Assembly (NCBI GenBank): GCA_905235135.1
Contig: CAJOKR010000023.1
Span: forward strand, 1-64,000
Direction: 5' to 3'
DNA length: 64,000 nt
Origin: an uncultured Bacteroidales bacterium
GTDB lineage: Bacteria > Bacteroidota > Bacteroidia > Bacteroidales > WCHB1-69
Both the position numbers and the translations under genes were made by a program. The notes under the pieces are model-generated. The model searched no databases and was not told the origin of the DNA. It was given only the letters and a program-made list of their open reading frames with translations. This document shows positions 27,651 to 35,515 of the stretch, piece by piece. The stretch's first letter is position 1. The number at the start of each line of letters is the position of its first letter.

Positions 27651-29138
27651 AAGAGGTTCTTAAAGTCTTCCTTTGGGGTAAGGAAATTGGCAGGCTGGCA
27701 TGGCACGAAAGCCGTCAGATCTCCTATTTCACATACAATCCGGAATTTCTTCGCGGGAATCTGGATATTGCACCGTTGACGGCCTCTATCCGTAACCCCT
27801 TGAGCAGCCGTGCCATTTTTGGGGAAACGGAACGAATCTATCAGCGGTTGCCGTCTTTCATCGCCGATTCCTTGCCAGATGCGTGGGGAAACCAACTTTT
27901 TGAACAATGGCGCAAAGAAAACGGTCTCTCGGACAGAAATGTGACGGCATTGGAAAAGCTTGCCTTCATCGGGAAAAGGGGCATGGGTGCCCTGGAGTTT
28001 GTGCCGGAGGTGGACAGAGGTCCGGTGGCGGGAAAAATTGACATCAGAGCTTTAGCCAATTTGGCGGAAAAGATTGCTACAGAGCGTGAAAAGCTGAGTA
28101 TCATGCCGGATGAAACCCTCACGTTGCATTCGTTGATAGCGGTTGGAACGTCGGCTGGGGGACGCCAGCCCAAGGCCATTATAGCCATTAATCGGGAAAC
28201 GGGTGAGATTCGTTCGGGCCAGACGGAGTTGGATTCCGAATTCGACCATTTTCTTTTGAAGTTTGGCGATACCCTGCGCTCGTCAGCCGAGTTGGAGCTG
28301 ACCTATTATGAGATGGCCCGGGCCGCAGGCATCAATATGATGGAATCGCGTTTGCTTGAGGTGGAAGGCACCCGACATTTCCTCACCCGACGGTTCGACA
28401 GGGAACATTCGGGGAAATTACATACGCAGACCTTGGCGGCAATGGCCCCTGGTGCGGACAGTTACAAGAAACTTCTGACAGTCTGTCGGAAATTGCGTCT
28501 TCCCGAAGTGGACTGCCAGGAAGTGTTCAGGCGTATGGTGTTCAATATTCTTGCCAACAACACTGACGACCACAACAAGAATTTCACCTTTGTTATGAAT
28601 CGTCAAGGTTCTTTCACCCGCTTACGACATGACCTTCATTTTTGATACGGGCGGTTATCTGCCCAATCGAGAGCACTGTCTGATGGTAGGAGGAAAACTT
28701 TGGAATATCCGTTGCGAAGATGTCCTTTTCCTGGCTCATGAGTCTGGAATCCGCGCGCCCCAATCCATTATCCGAAAAGTGGCATCCGCCATTGCCTCTT
28801 TCAGAACTTTGGCAGTGAAGAATGAGGTTCGTGACGAGTGGACTGGTCGTATAGAAAGCTGTCTGTCGGAGCATTTGGCCGCATGGGGGTTGGGTGCGAC
28901 AAGACGGTCCTATAACGGAACTCTTCCATCGGGTCATAAGGTTGAAGAAGCCCATATCGAGGCCGCCTACAAAGGCAATTATCATCTGATGGCAACCATT
29001 GACGGGAAAGAATATAAATATGTTGTTCGCAAAGGGACTAAAGAACATGAGGAAATATCAACGACAGGCTTGTCGGAGATGACCGAAGAGCGGCTTAAAG
29101 ATCTGGTTGTACGTTACATAAGGACGAAATTACCCTGA
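27647..29138 (+). pseudogene. HipA-type serine/threonine kinase toxin, frameshifted
   Basis: The frame from 27647 ends at 28645 (332 aa) and the rest continues in the +1 frame from 28629 to 29138. The first part has the N-terminal HipA domain, the glycine-rich GTSAGGRQPKAI, LLKFG and the catalytic NNTDDHNKNF. The second has DMTF with the metal-binding Asp, then NREHCLMVGG and the C-terminal lobe. HipA kinases phosphorylate GltX or related targets. Neither half alone holds all catalytic residues, so the gene should be inactive unless the frameshift is corrected. The break coincides with a single copy of TCACCCGCTTA (28614-28624); two tandem copies would restore the family motif RLSPAYD and the frame. 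Confidence 0.87.
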
Positions 29139-29171
29139 TTATGCTAATAGCATTATGTTATAGCATAATTT
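29139..29171 (+). terminator. AT-rich hairpin after hipA
   Basis: TTATGCTA ... TAGCATAA (8-bp arms, 14-nt loop) followed by a T-rich run. Weak terminator or processing stem, starting at the hipA stop. Confidence 0.4.
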
Positions 29172-29188
29172 ATTGAGTGGTTCTTTAT

Positions 29189-29258
29189 CTCCGCGTATCG
29201 CACGTATCTGCATGTGTTTTTTTCTGCGGAAGTCTGCGCGTTCTGCGGGAGGACAAAT
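29189..29258. repeat. CCCGCAGA inverted repeat, copy 3
   Basis: Same family as 23735 and 25452, with the common text TCTCCGCGTATCGC. Here no secreted-protein gene is attached, so it is probably a remnant of a further duplication. Confidence 0.65.
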
Positions 29259-29268
29259 GCCATCATTT

Positions 29269-29371
29269 CTCATGAATATGACGCAGAAAGCCCAAAGGGT
29301 TGCACAATGTTGAAAAATAATTTTTACTCATCTTCTCGTATCTTATTTATTTTTAGTATTTTTGCCGCGTG
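29269..29371. repeat. 104-bp promoter block, copy 2
   Basis: Near-identical to 27167-27270 and holding TATTTTTG at 29357-29364. It drives the AbiEi/AbiEii pair, an unrelated module. Confidence 0.85.
29357..29364 (+). promoter_or_regulatory. -7 promoter box of the abiE-like module
   Basis: TATTTTTG inside promoter block copy 2, 80 bp before the ATG at 29444. Confidence 0.6.
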
Positions 29372-29443
29372 TTTGTTCAAAAACAGGAGCGTGTTCAAAA
29401 AAATTGAACATTGTATAGAAAATGAACAAGGACAAAAGATATT

Positions 29444-30019
29444 ATGCAAAAGACAGAGTTATTAGTCACCTTTTTTCTCTTGCAATCGAAAGAGAATGTG
29501 AACAGGACGATACGGGAAATCGCTGCTGAGACAGGTGTTTCGGTGGGGTCTGTACATAGTGTGCTCAGCAAATTGACAGAGCAAGGATATATCGTAGAAT
29601 CCGGCGACCGCCGCCTCTTGCGCAAACGGGCAAATCTGATTGAACGTTGGGCACACGGATATGCCGATGGGGTGAAGAACAAGTTGTTAATCAACCGTTT
29701 CACCTTTCTGACCCCGCAAGTCAGGGAACAATGGCAGGATATCTTGCTGCCTTCTAACTGTCATTGGGGAGGGGAGCCTGCCGCCGCGTTGTTAGATGCT
29801 TACATACAGCCCGGAGAATGGGAAGTCTATGTGCCTGACAATGCCAATGCTTTGATTACGACGGGAAGGATGATCCCCGCACCACAAGGAGAAATTTTTG
29901 TTTACAAACAGTTCTGGCCGGGCGATGAGATGCCGCTGTTGGTTGTCTATGCCGACCTGCTGGCAACCGAGGATGACCGTTGTCGTGAGGCCGCCGAACG
30001 TTTAAAACCACAAATATAA
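29444..30019 (+). CDS. AbiEi-like type IV antitoxin
   Basis: 191 aa. The first 65 residues are a winged helix-turn-helix (IREIAAETGVSVGSVHSVLSKLTEQGYIVESG). The rest carries patterns of the AbiEi family that pairs with nucleotidyltransferase toxins (CHWGGEPAAALLDAYIQPGEWEVY, VVYADLLATEDDRCREAAERL). AbiEi proteins repress their operon and block AbiEii action without direct binding (type IV). The toxin gene starts 2 bp after this stop codon. Confidence 0.78.
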   Translation: MQKTELLVTFFLLQSKENVNRTIREIAAETGVSVGSVHSVLSKLTEQGYIVESGDRRLLRKRANLIERWAHGYADGVKNKLLINRFTFLTPQVREQWQDILLPSNCHWGGEPAAALLDAYIQPGEWEVYVPDNANALITTGRMIPAPQGEIFVYKQFWPGDEMPLLVVYADLLATEDDRCREAAERLKPQI

Positions 30020-30021
30020 CC

Positions 30022-30873
30022 ATGGAATATCATATCCATAAAACGGATTTGCAGAATGTGCTGCTTGTGGATACGTTGCAAGCGTTGGCCAAATGTTACG
30101 TAACGATGGGAATGGAATTATATGTAGTGGGCGCAACGGCACGTGACATTGCCATGCATTTGCTTGGCGCAGGTAGATCTACACGTCGTACACTGGACTT
30201 GGATGTGTCTGTGGCCTTGGAAAATTGGGAGCAATATAGCCACTTGACAGCCCTTCTCTTACAACATGATTTTTTGAAATCTCCTGAAAAACAACGTTTT
30301 AAGTATATAGGAAAACATCCATACGAATATGAAGTGGATATTGTTCCTTTTGGAGTAATTGCCAAACATGATCAGGTGGCATGGCCTCCGGATGGGTCAC
30401 CGGTGATGTCTGTTCGTTGTTTTGAAGATGTGATGAGAACTGCTGATACAGTTCATGTTGACGACCTGTTTTCTTTCCGTATAGCCTCCTTGAGCGGTCA
30501 GTTCCTGATCAAACTCGACACATGGTTCGATCGTCATAACTTGACCAAAAGAGATGCGGTAGATATGGTTTTTTTTCTGCAGAATGTCTATGTGGTGTAC
30601 GCACTGACGCGAACGGAACTTCCACCCGAAATTGATGTGGATGCCAACCAATTTGACGTGGTGGTGGCAGGGGCGGAATGGATAGCCTCCGACCTGAGAC
30701 AGATGCTCACTACGGAACACCGGCTTTTTTACGCGAACCAATTACAAGAGGAGGTGAACAAGGGAGAAGAAAGTGCATTGCTGAACGACTTCCTTGACAT
30801 GTCAAGCGCCAAATACTACGACCTGTTCCGCCGCGCCCTGCAGCGCATGTCCGAAATATTGAAAGTTTTGTAG
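30022..30873 (+). CDS. AbiEii-like nucleotidyltransferase toxin
   Basis: 283 aa. Nucleotidyltransferase signature: YVVGATARDI (about 34-43) for the glycine-containing helix, then TLDLDVSVA with two metal-binding Asp, then EYEVDIVPFG with the third. All three acidic residues are intact. Family members transfer nucleotides, for example to tRNA, and stop growth, as in phage abortive infection. Coupled to the AbiEi gene upstream, with a 2-bp gap. The module is complete, unlike the hipBA pair beside it. Confidence 0.82.
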   Translation: MEYHIHKTDLQNVLLVDTLQALAKCYVTMGMELYVVGATARDIAMHLLGAGRSTRRTLDLDVSVALENWEQYSHLTALLLQHDFLKSPEKQRFKYIGKHPYEYEVDIVPFGVIAKHDQVAWPPDGSPVMSVRCFEDVMRTADTVHVDDLFSFRIASLSGQFLIKLDTWFDRHNLTKRDAVDMVFFLQNVYVVYALTRTELPPEIDVDANQFDVVVAGAEWIASDLRQMLTTEHRLFYANQLQEEVNKGEESALLNDFLDMSSAKYYDLFRRALQRMSEILKVL

Positions 30874-30916
30874 TTTTTCACCCCATCCTGCGTCTAACCA
30901 GTGTAATTCTAAACCA

Positions 30917-31408
30917 ATGACAAAGAAAGAAACAGATTTTGAACGAATGGTCCGGGAGCACAAAAGCACCGTCTATACGGTCTGCTACATGTTCTCCAAG
31001 GACGCCGACGAGGTCAACGACCTGTTCCAGGAAGTCCTCATCAACCTCTGGAAAGGCTTCGACAATTTCAGAGGCGAGTCGAAGGTGGACACCTGGATCT
31101 GGCGCATCGCCCTCAACACCTGCATCTCCGACGACCGTAAGAAGAAGCGGCGCAGCGAGCGTGTACCTTTGGAGATGGCCGCCGACCTCTACACCGACAC
31201 CGACGAAGACACCAAACAGATCCGCCAGCTTTACGCACGCATCAACAAGCTGGGCATCATGGACCGCGCCCTCGTCCTGCTATGGTTGGAAAACCTTAGC
31301 TATGAGGAAATTGGCGCCATCGCCGGCATCTCCGCCAAAAACGTTTCCGTGAAGTTGGTCAGAATTAAACAGCAATTAATGAAAATGTCAGACAATCAAG
31401 AATGCTAA
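30917..31408 (+). CDS. ECF-type RNA polymerase sigma factor
   Basis: 163 aa. Region 2 (about 10-75) shows VYTVCYMFSKDADEVNDLFQEVLINLWKG, the -10 recognition and core-binding part; region 4 (about 108-158) shows LENLSYEEIGAIAGISAKNVSVKLVRIKQQL, a helix-turn-helix for the -35 region. The next gene, a membrane protein, starts 2 bp after the stop, an arrangement typical of sigma/anti-sigma pairs, though the partner is not a recognised anti-sigma. Target genes are unknown. Confidence 0.93.
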   Translation: MTKKETDFERMVREHKSTVYTVCYMFSKDADEVNDLFQEVLINLWKGFDNFRGESKVDTWIWRIALNTCISDDRKKKRRSERVPLEMAADLYTDTDEDTKQIRQLYARINKLGIMDRALVLLWLENLSYEEIGAIAGISAKNVSVKLVRIKQQLMKMSDNQEC

Positions 31409-31410
31409 TT

Positions 31411-31995
31411 ATGGAAAACAGCGAAATAAACAACAATGAATTGGAAACCATGCGTGCGCAAATCGCACTGCTGAAAGAGAAACTCGACAAGGAGACCATT
31501 ATCTCCGACAAGCTTCTGCGCGACACGATGCGGCACAAGGCCCGCAACATCAATGCCAACGCATGGGTAGGCGTAGGTGCTTCCATCTTCGTGATTTTCA
31601 CTGCATTAACTTCTCTTCATAGTTTAGGGTTCAGCTGGTACTTCATTGCCGCCACCATTCTGATGATGTTAGTGTGTGATTTCTTCACTTGGAAGTACCA
31701 TAAAGATGTGAATGCCAAAACGATGAGTGGCGACCTGCTTACCGTTGCCAAAGTGATGAAACAGCTGCGCGACAACTACAAAAAATGGCTGAAATATAGC
31801 ATTGCTTTGATTGCCGTTTGGTTTACATGGCTTTCCATAGAATTCTGTATCCGGCTGAAAGATTCGAGATTAGCTGTCATCATGATTATTGCATTGCTCA
31901 TCGGCTTGGCAATCGGTGCCTTCATCGGACTGAAGATGCACAATTCGGTGATCCGCAACGCCGAAGAGATTATCAGTCAGATTGAGGAGGAATAA
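31411..31995 (+). CDS. Membrane protein, putative partner of the sigma factor
   Basis: 194 aa from the ATG at 31411. The N-terminal 45 residues are charged and helical (coiled-coil-like: METMRAQIALLKEKLDKE type). Four hydrophobic segments follow at about 50-66, 70-88, 127-146 and 155-177, arranged as two hairpins, and a short acidic C-terminus ends in QIEEE. The position directly after an ECF sigma gene suggests it holds or senses for that sigma factor at the inner membrane (inference). No known anti-sigma domain is seen. Confidence 0.65.
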   Translation: MENSEINNNELETMRAQIALLKEKLDKETIISDKLLRDTMRHKARNINANAWVGVGASIFVIFTALTSLHSLGFSWYFIAATILMMLVCDFFTWKYHKDVNAKTMSGDLLTVAKVMKQLRDNYKKWLKYSIALIAVWFTWLSIEFCIRLKDSRLAVIMIIALLIGLAIGAFIGLKMHNSVIRNAEEIISQIEEE

Positions 31996-31997
31996 AT

Positions 31998-32064
31998 CCT
32001 TTAGTTTCAGGTTTCAGGTTTCAAGTTTCAAGTATAGCACTACCTGAAACTTGAAACTTGAAAC
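31998..32064. repeat. GTTTCAA heptamer repeats in an inverted pair
   Basis: GTTTCAG-GTTTCAG-GTTTCAA-GTTTCAA on the left and CTTGAAA-CTTGAAA-CC on the right, separated by 11 bp. It forms a long hairpin just after the membrane-protein gene and may terminate it. Confidence 0.75.
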
Positions 32065-32099
32065 CAATTTTTCCAAGTACAACGTATCGGAATAAAATG

Positions 32100-32107
32100 T
32101 ACTTTTG
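32100..32107 (+). promoter_or_regulatory. -7 promoter box of the DUF937 gene
   Basis: TACTTTTG, 37 bp before the ATG at 32145. Confidence 0.5.
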
Positions 32108-32144
32108 CCTTCGAAAATAATCAAGACCTTAAAAATTTAACATT

Positions 32145-32648
32145 ATGGATTTAAACAGTATCATTTCTCAGCTCACCGGCAACAATCTGATCGGTGAAAT
32201 CGCAAAAAAGTTCAACATTGACCAGAACAAGATCATCAACGTGATTAAGGCCGCTATCCCGAAATTTTTGAGTGCCATGCAGAAGAATGCCGGCACGGCA
32301 ACAGGTGCCGCTTCGCTGCTTCAGGCGTTGAGCAGCCACGCGGGTCAAGGCATCGGCATCAACATTGAGGATGGCAAGAAGATCCTGCAAAAGATTTTCG
32401 GTGGCAATCTGGGTTCCGTGATCTCCAACCTGAGCGGTCAGACCAGCACCACGAACGACCAAGTTTCCAACATCTTGGCCTCTATCGCCCCGAACCTGCT
32501 CTCCATCCTCGGTAAGAACACCGGCGGTGCCAGCAACATCGGCAACATCCTGGGCGGTCTGCTTGGCGGTGCCAGCAGCAGCTCCAACACCGGTTCCACC
32601 GCAGGCAAAGTCCTCGGCGGTCTGCTGGGCAAGATGTTCAAGAAATAA
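32145..32648 (+). CDS. DUF937-family protein
   Basis: 167 aa. Helical N-terminal part (LNSIISQLTGNNLIGEIAKKFNID) and a Gly/Ser/Asn-rich second half with repeated GGLLGG segments, as in DUF937 proteins. The family is widespread in Bacteroidota and has no established function. No signal peptide or membrane segment. It stands alone between a promoter at 32100 and a terminator at 32685. Codon choice resembles highly expressed genes (AAG, GGC, CTG), so it may be abundant. Confidence 0.8.
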   Translation: MDLNSIISQLTGNNLIGEIAKKFNIDQNKIINVIKAAIPKFLSAMQKNAGTATGAASLLQALSSHAGQGIGINIEDGKKILQKIFGGNLGSVISNLSGQTSTTNDQVSNILASIAPNLLSILGKNTGGASNIGNILGGLLGGASSSSNTGSTAGKVLGGLLGKMFKK

Positions 32649-32669
32649 GACTTGAGACTTGAGACTTAA
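32647..32669. repeat. Short heptamer repeat (GACTTGA units)
   Basis: GACTTGA-GACTTGA-GACTTAA directly after the DUF937 stop codon. Confidence 0.6.
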
Positions 32670-32684
32670 AACCCACAAATATTC

Positions 32685-32716
32685 AACACCGCCATCTCAC
32701 TGGCGGTGTTTTTTTT
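32685..32716 (+). terminator. Terminator of the DUF937 gene
   Basis: AACACCGCCA-TCTCAC-TGGCGGTGTT followed by T6 on the plus strand. The T run touches the stop codon of the convergent galM gene. Confidence 0.85.
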
Positions 32717-33761
32717 ACACGAATTTGAACTTCGTGTGATAAACCTCGCCCGGACGGAGGAAAGCATTGGATTCCGGCCAGTGCTGGTTGGGCGAATCAG
32801 GGAACTTTTGCGTTTCGAGGCAGACGGCGGCACGCTGGTGATAGACCACCCCACCCTTTCCGACAAATGTGCCGTCGAGAAAGTTGCCGGTATAGACCTG
32901 CATCCCAGGTTCGGTGGTGTAAACTTCTAATACAATGCCCGTTACGAGACTATCCAATCGAGCGCAAGGACGGGAATCATCGCCCTTCGTGTTCAGCACC
33001 CAGTTGTGGTCGTAACCTCTTCCGCGCTTTAACTGCTCGAAGTCGGCAGTTATATCGCGACCGATCGGTTTGGGCTGCCGGAAATCCATCGGGGTGCCCT
33101 CCACGGATGCCAACTCGCCCGTGGGGATGAAGGTCTCGCCAATCGGGGTGTAGCGGTCGGCATCGATGGTCAGCAGGTGGTTGAGGATGTCGGTGGAAGC
33201 GTCGCCGTTGAGGTTGAAGTAGCTGTGGTTGGTCATGTTGATGACCGTCGGCTCGTCCGTAACCGCCTCATACTGAATATCCAGAGCATTGTCGTCCGTC
33301 AGCATGTAGGTGACACGGGCGCACACATTGCCCGGGAACCCGTTGTCGCCGTCCTCGCTGACCAAGCTCAACACGAGCCGGTTGTCGCCCACTTCCTCAA
33401 CATTGAAGATGCGGTACTGCCAGCCGTCCGGACCGCCGTGCAGACAGTTCTTGCCATCGTTTTGCGGCAGCTGGTACGTTTTCCCGTCGATGGTTATCTG
33501 CCCGTTATTCAGTCGGTTGGCGTACCGTCCAATCGCCGCCCCGAAGTCGGAACGGTGGTTTTCGGGAAGGTAATCTTCCACGTTTTCGAACCCGAGCACG
33601 ACATCGCGCAGGATGCCGTTTTTGTCGGGCACGAACAATGACACGACGCGCCCGCCGAGGTTAGTGATGGTCGCCCGGAGGCCGTGGGCGTTTTTCAGTG
33701 TGAAAAGGTTGATGGTGCGGCCGTTGAGCTCGTTTTTGTCAGATTCGGGATTTGTGGGCAT
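32715..33761 (-). CDS. galM: Aldose 1-epimerase (galactose mutarotase)
   Basis: 348 aa, normal length, no signal peptide. Mutarotase interconverts alpha and beta anomers of galactose and glucose. Visible family motifs: LGGRVVSLFVPD, IGRYANRLNNGQ, LHGGPDGW (first catalytic His region), TNHSYFNLNG (second His) and CLETQKFPDSPN with the catalytic Glu. The first 16 codons (MPTNPESDKNELNGRT) have been copied, with the promoter, to the gene starting at 35515. Confidence 0.95.
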   Translation of the reverse strand: MPTNPESDKNELNGRTINLFTLKNAHGLRATITNLGGRVVSLFVPDKNGILRDVVLGFENVEDYLPENHRSDFGAAIGRYANRLNNGQITIDGKTYQLPQNDGKNCLHGGPDGWQYRIFNVEEVGDNRLVLSLVSEDGDNGFPGNVCARVTYMLTDDNALDIQYEAVTDEPTVINMTNHSYFNLNGDASTDILNHLLTIDADRYTPIGETFIPTGELASVEGTPMDFRQPKPIGRDITADFEQLKRGRGYDHNWVLNTKGDDSRPCARLDSLVTGIVLEVYTTEPGMQVYTGNFLDGTFVGKGGVVYHQRAAVCLETQKFPDSPNQHWPESNAFLRPGEVYHTKFKFV

Positions 33762-33780
33762 AATAATCCTTTTTGGGTGG

Positions 33781-33788
33781 CAAAGATA
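33781..33788 (-). promoter_or_regulatory. -7 promoter box of galM
   Basis: TATCTTTG on the minus strand, 20 nt before the galM start. Confidence 0.55.
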
Positions 33789-33894
33789 GTTTTTTTTCGG
33801 TTTCGAGTTTCAAGAAGGAAATCTCTTGAAATCTGAGATTTGAGACCGGCAGTGTTAAATTACGTTAACGCATCGTAGCATAACAAAAAAATAG

Positions 33895-33902
33895 TACTTT
33901 TG
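33895..33902 (+). promoter_or_regulatory. -7 promoter box of the Panacea module
   Basis: TACTTTTG near the right end of cassette copy A, 25 bp before the Panacea gene. The box and its flank are almost identical to those upstream of the RelB-like gene (35649). Confidence 0.55.
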
Positions 33903-33927
33903 CAGGTTATTCTTAGTCATATACTAT

Positions 33928-34506
33928 ATGACGAAAGATACGAAGAAGATCATACAAGCCTTGACTTACTTGGCAGGCAAGGAGGACGGCAAGGTGATGG
34001 ACAACATGAAGGCTTACAAGCTCCTTTGGCTGGCCGACCGTTATCATCTGCGCCAAACCGGTCGTACCATAACCGGAGATGCCTACTATGCCATGCACGA
34101 TGGTATCGTGCCGAGCGATGCCAAATGTGTGTTGGAAAACGCCAAGACCAAGATGCGTGATCCCAAAGGTTACAAAGATCGTTATATCGCCAACAAGGGT
34201 AACCACCAGTTCATGGCACTTACCGATGCCGACCTTCAAGTGTTCTCCGACTCTGATCAGGAGGCTCTTGACAAGGTGTGGGAGGCGTTTGGAAGTATGG
34301 ACGCCCTGGAGCTCTCCAATCTTTCGCACCAATTCCCGGAGTGGACTTTTTATCGCGACCTGTTAAACGATCGCGAACAGAAGAACTCCTATCGCATCGA
34401 TTTGGACCACTTCTTCGAGCAGGGACCTTCGAGCGACTTTTTCTGCGAAAGCAAGGAAATGTTAGCATTGACACAGGAACTGTATCATCAATATAACCGT
34501 ATCTGA
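33928..34506 (+). CDS. Panacea-domain antitoxin (SocA-like)
   Basis: 192 aa. The segment KIIQALTYLAGKEDGKVMDNMKAYKLLWLADRYHLRQTGRTITGDAYYAMHDGIVPS is the Panacea/DUF4065 core: a helical domain with the conserved K-LL-ADR-hLR-G--itgd-Y-a---GpVp pattern. Panacea proteins act as antitoxins for many unrelated toxins, encoded next to them. Here the adjacent gene (34511) starts 4 bp after the stop and is the probable toxin, though it is frameshifted. Confidence 0.82.
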   Translation: MTKDTKKIIQALTYLAGKEDGKVMDNMKAYKLLWLADRYHLRQTGRTITGDAYYAMHDGIVPSDAKCVLENAKTKMRDPKGYKDRYIANKGNHQFMALTDADLQVFSDSDQEALDKVWEAFGSMDALELSNLSHQFPEWTFYRDLLNDREQKNSYRIDLDHFFEQGPSSDFFCESKEMLALTQELYHQYNRI

Positions 34507-34510
34507 CATC

Positions 34511-34935
34511 ATGGAACTCCCGGGAAGCCTCTTGGGGGCAGTAGTCGGAGAAGGTGAAAAGTACTTACGGTGGACTGTCCGATAGGTGTCCAAGAGCATA
34601 TTCATATTTGTATCAAGCGCCACAACAAGATATTGCTGTTCTCTACCTGTTCCTCCCAAACCGATACGGCATTTCGGTTGGCAAAACTGAGAGGACTTGA
34701 CTTGAACACATTCCCAGTATTCACCCGCAACGAAGTGAACAAGTTCCAACATGACATGACATACATCAACTGCAATAATGTGATTGAGGTGAGTGAGGCT
34801 GAATTTGGTCAACTTATTAAAGACGGCAAGGTACATCGACTGGATGGTAAACTTGACGAACTCAGTATGGCTCTTATAGCCAACGGCGTGAAGTTGAGCC
34901 CTGATGTCGAACGTAGAATCAAGGATTTGTTTTAG
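34511..34935 (+). pseudogene. Putative toxin partner of the Panacea antitoxin, frameshifted
   Basis: The frame from the ATG at 34511 reads MELPGSLLGAVVGEGEKYLR then WTVR and stops at 34585. The next frame continues from about 34570 with GVQEHIHICIKRHNKILLF and runs to 34935. Adding one A after position 34582 (CGA-ATA-GGT) joins them as ...WTVRIGVQEHIHI..., 141 aa. The protein is compact, with strand-rich early parts and a helical C-terminus (LSPDVERRIKDLF). I do not recognise its family; an SH3/PemK-like barrel is possible but unproven. Its role as toxin is inferred only from its place behind the Panacea gene. Confidence 0.65.
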
Positions 34936-35515
34936 TTTTTATTTTTAAAACTCTCCACCAGCAACTCATTAATGCGCTCTATGACAATCTCCTGCTGGTC
35001 TTTGTTGAGCAACAGACCAAACCGCACCTTTTTGGTCTTGCCTTTCTCGTTTTTATAGGTCAAACAGAGTGTTTCGTCTCCATCTCGCCCTTTCAATTTG
35101 TACCACGGATAAGAAAAGGGTTCCACATTCAAGATGCAGTCCCACGGAATTCGCCACTCCTTACTGAACAGACTCTTATGCTGGATGAGCAAATCTTTGT
35201 CCGAATAGGTGACGAGTTCCCTTCCCTTGATCTGCCAAATCAGCAAGTCTAATACCATGAGCGTGTAAGCAACGGGGACTCCACAAATAATGAATGCTTG
35301 AATGAGAAGATATAAAAATGACCCAAAACCATCTAACCCCTGCCATCCGATTTCAATCATCTCGGAAATCACTAAATAAAACGCCATGAAGCAAAAAACA
35401 GCCCGATCGGTGTTGCTATCCCGAACACCAGAATGTTATCCGGCTCCGGACGGCTGCGCAGCAGTTTGGTGCGACCGTCGAATTCGTTAGTGTCTGATTT
35501 GGGGTTCGTTGACAT
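34932..35515 (-). pseudogene. Membrane protein with IPWDC/CLTYK motifs, frameshifted (paralogue of 36283)
   Basis: The N-terminal part (MSTNPKSDTNEFDGRTKLL... to 35372) and the remainder (35387 to 34932) lie in different frames. Adding one T to the T6 run (minus strand CTGTTTTTTGC) restores one frame of about 194 aa. The restored protein aligns with its neighbour at 36283 through IPWDC, CLTYK, GKTKK(V/I)RFG and ERINELL. Two or three hydrophobic segments precede a cytoplasmic PH-like beta domain. The first 16 residues match the start of GalM and came with cassette copy B. Function unknown. Its stop overlaps the stop of the convergent gene at 34935. Confidence 0.7.

Larger units (their letters stand above)
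33714..33903. repeat. 190-bp divergent promoter cassette, copy A
   Basis: Aligns end to end with 35468-35657, which is also 190 bp. It contains the first galM codons, a minus-strand promoter (TATCTTTG, 33781-33788), and a plus-strand promoter in a block of about 50 bp at the right end that differs from the other copy at only about three positions. That block includes the palindrome CGTTAACG. Confidence 0.85.
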
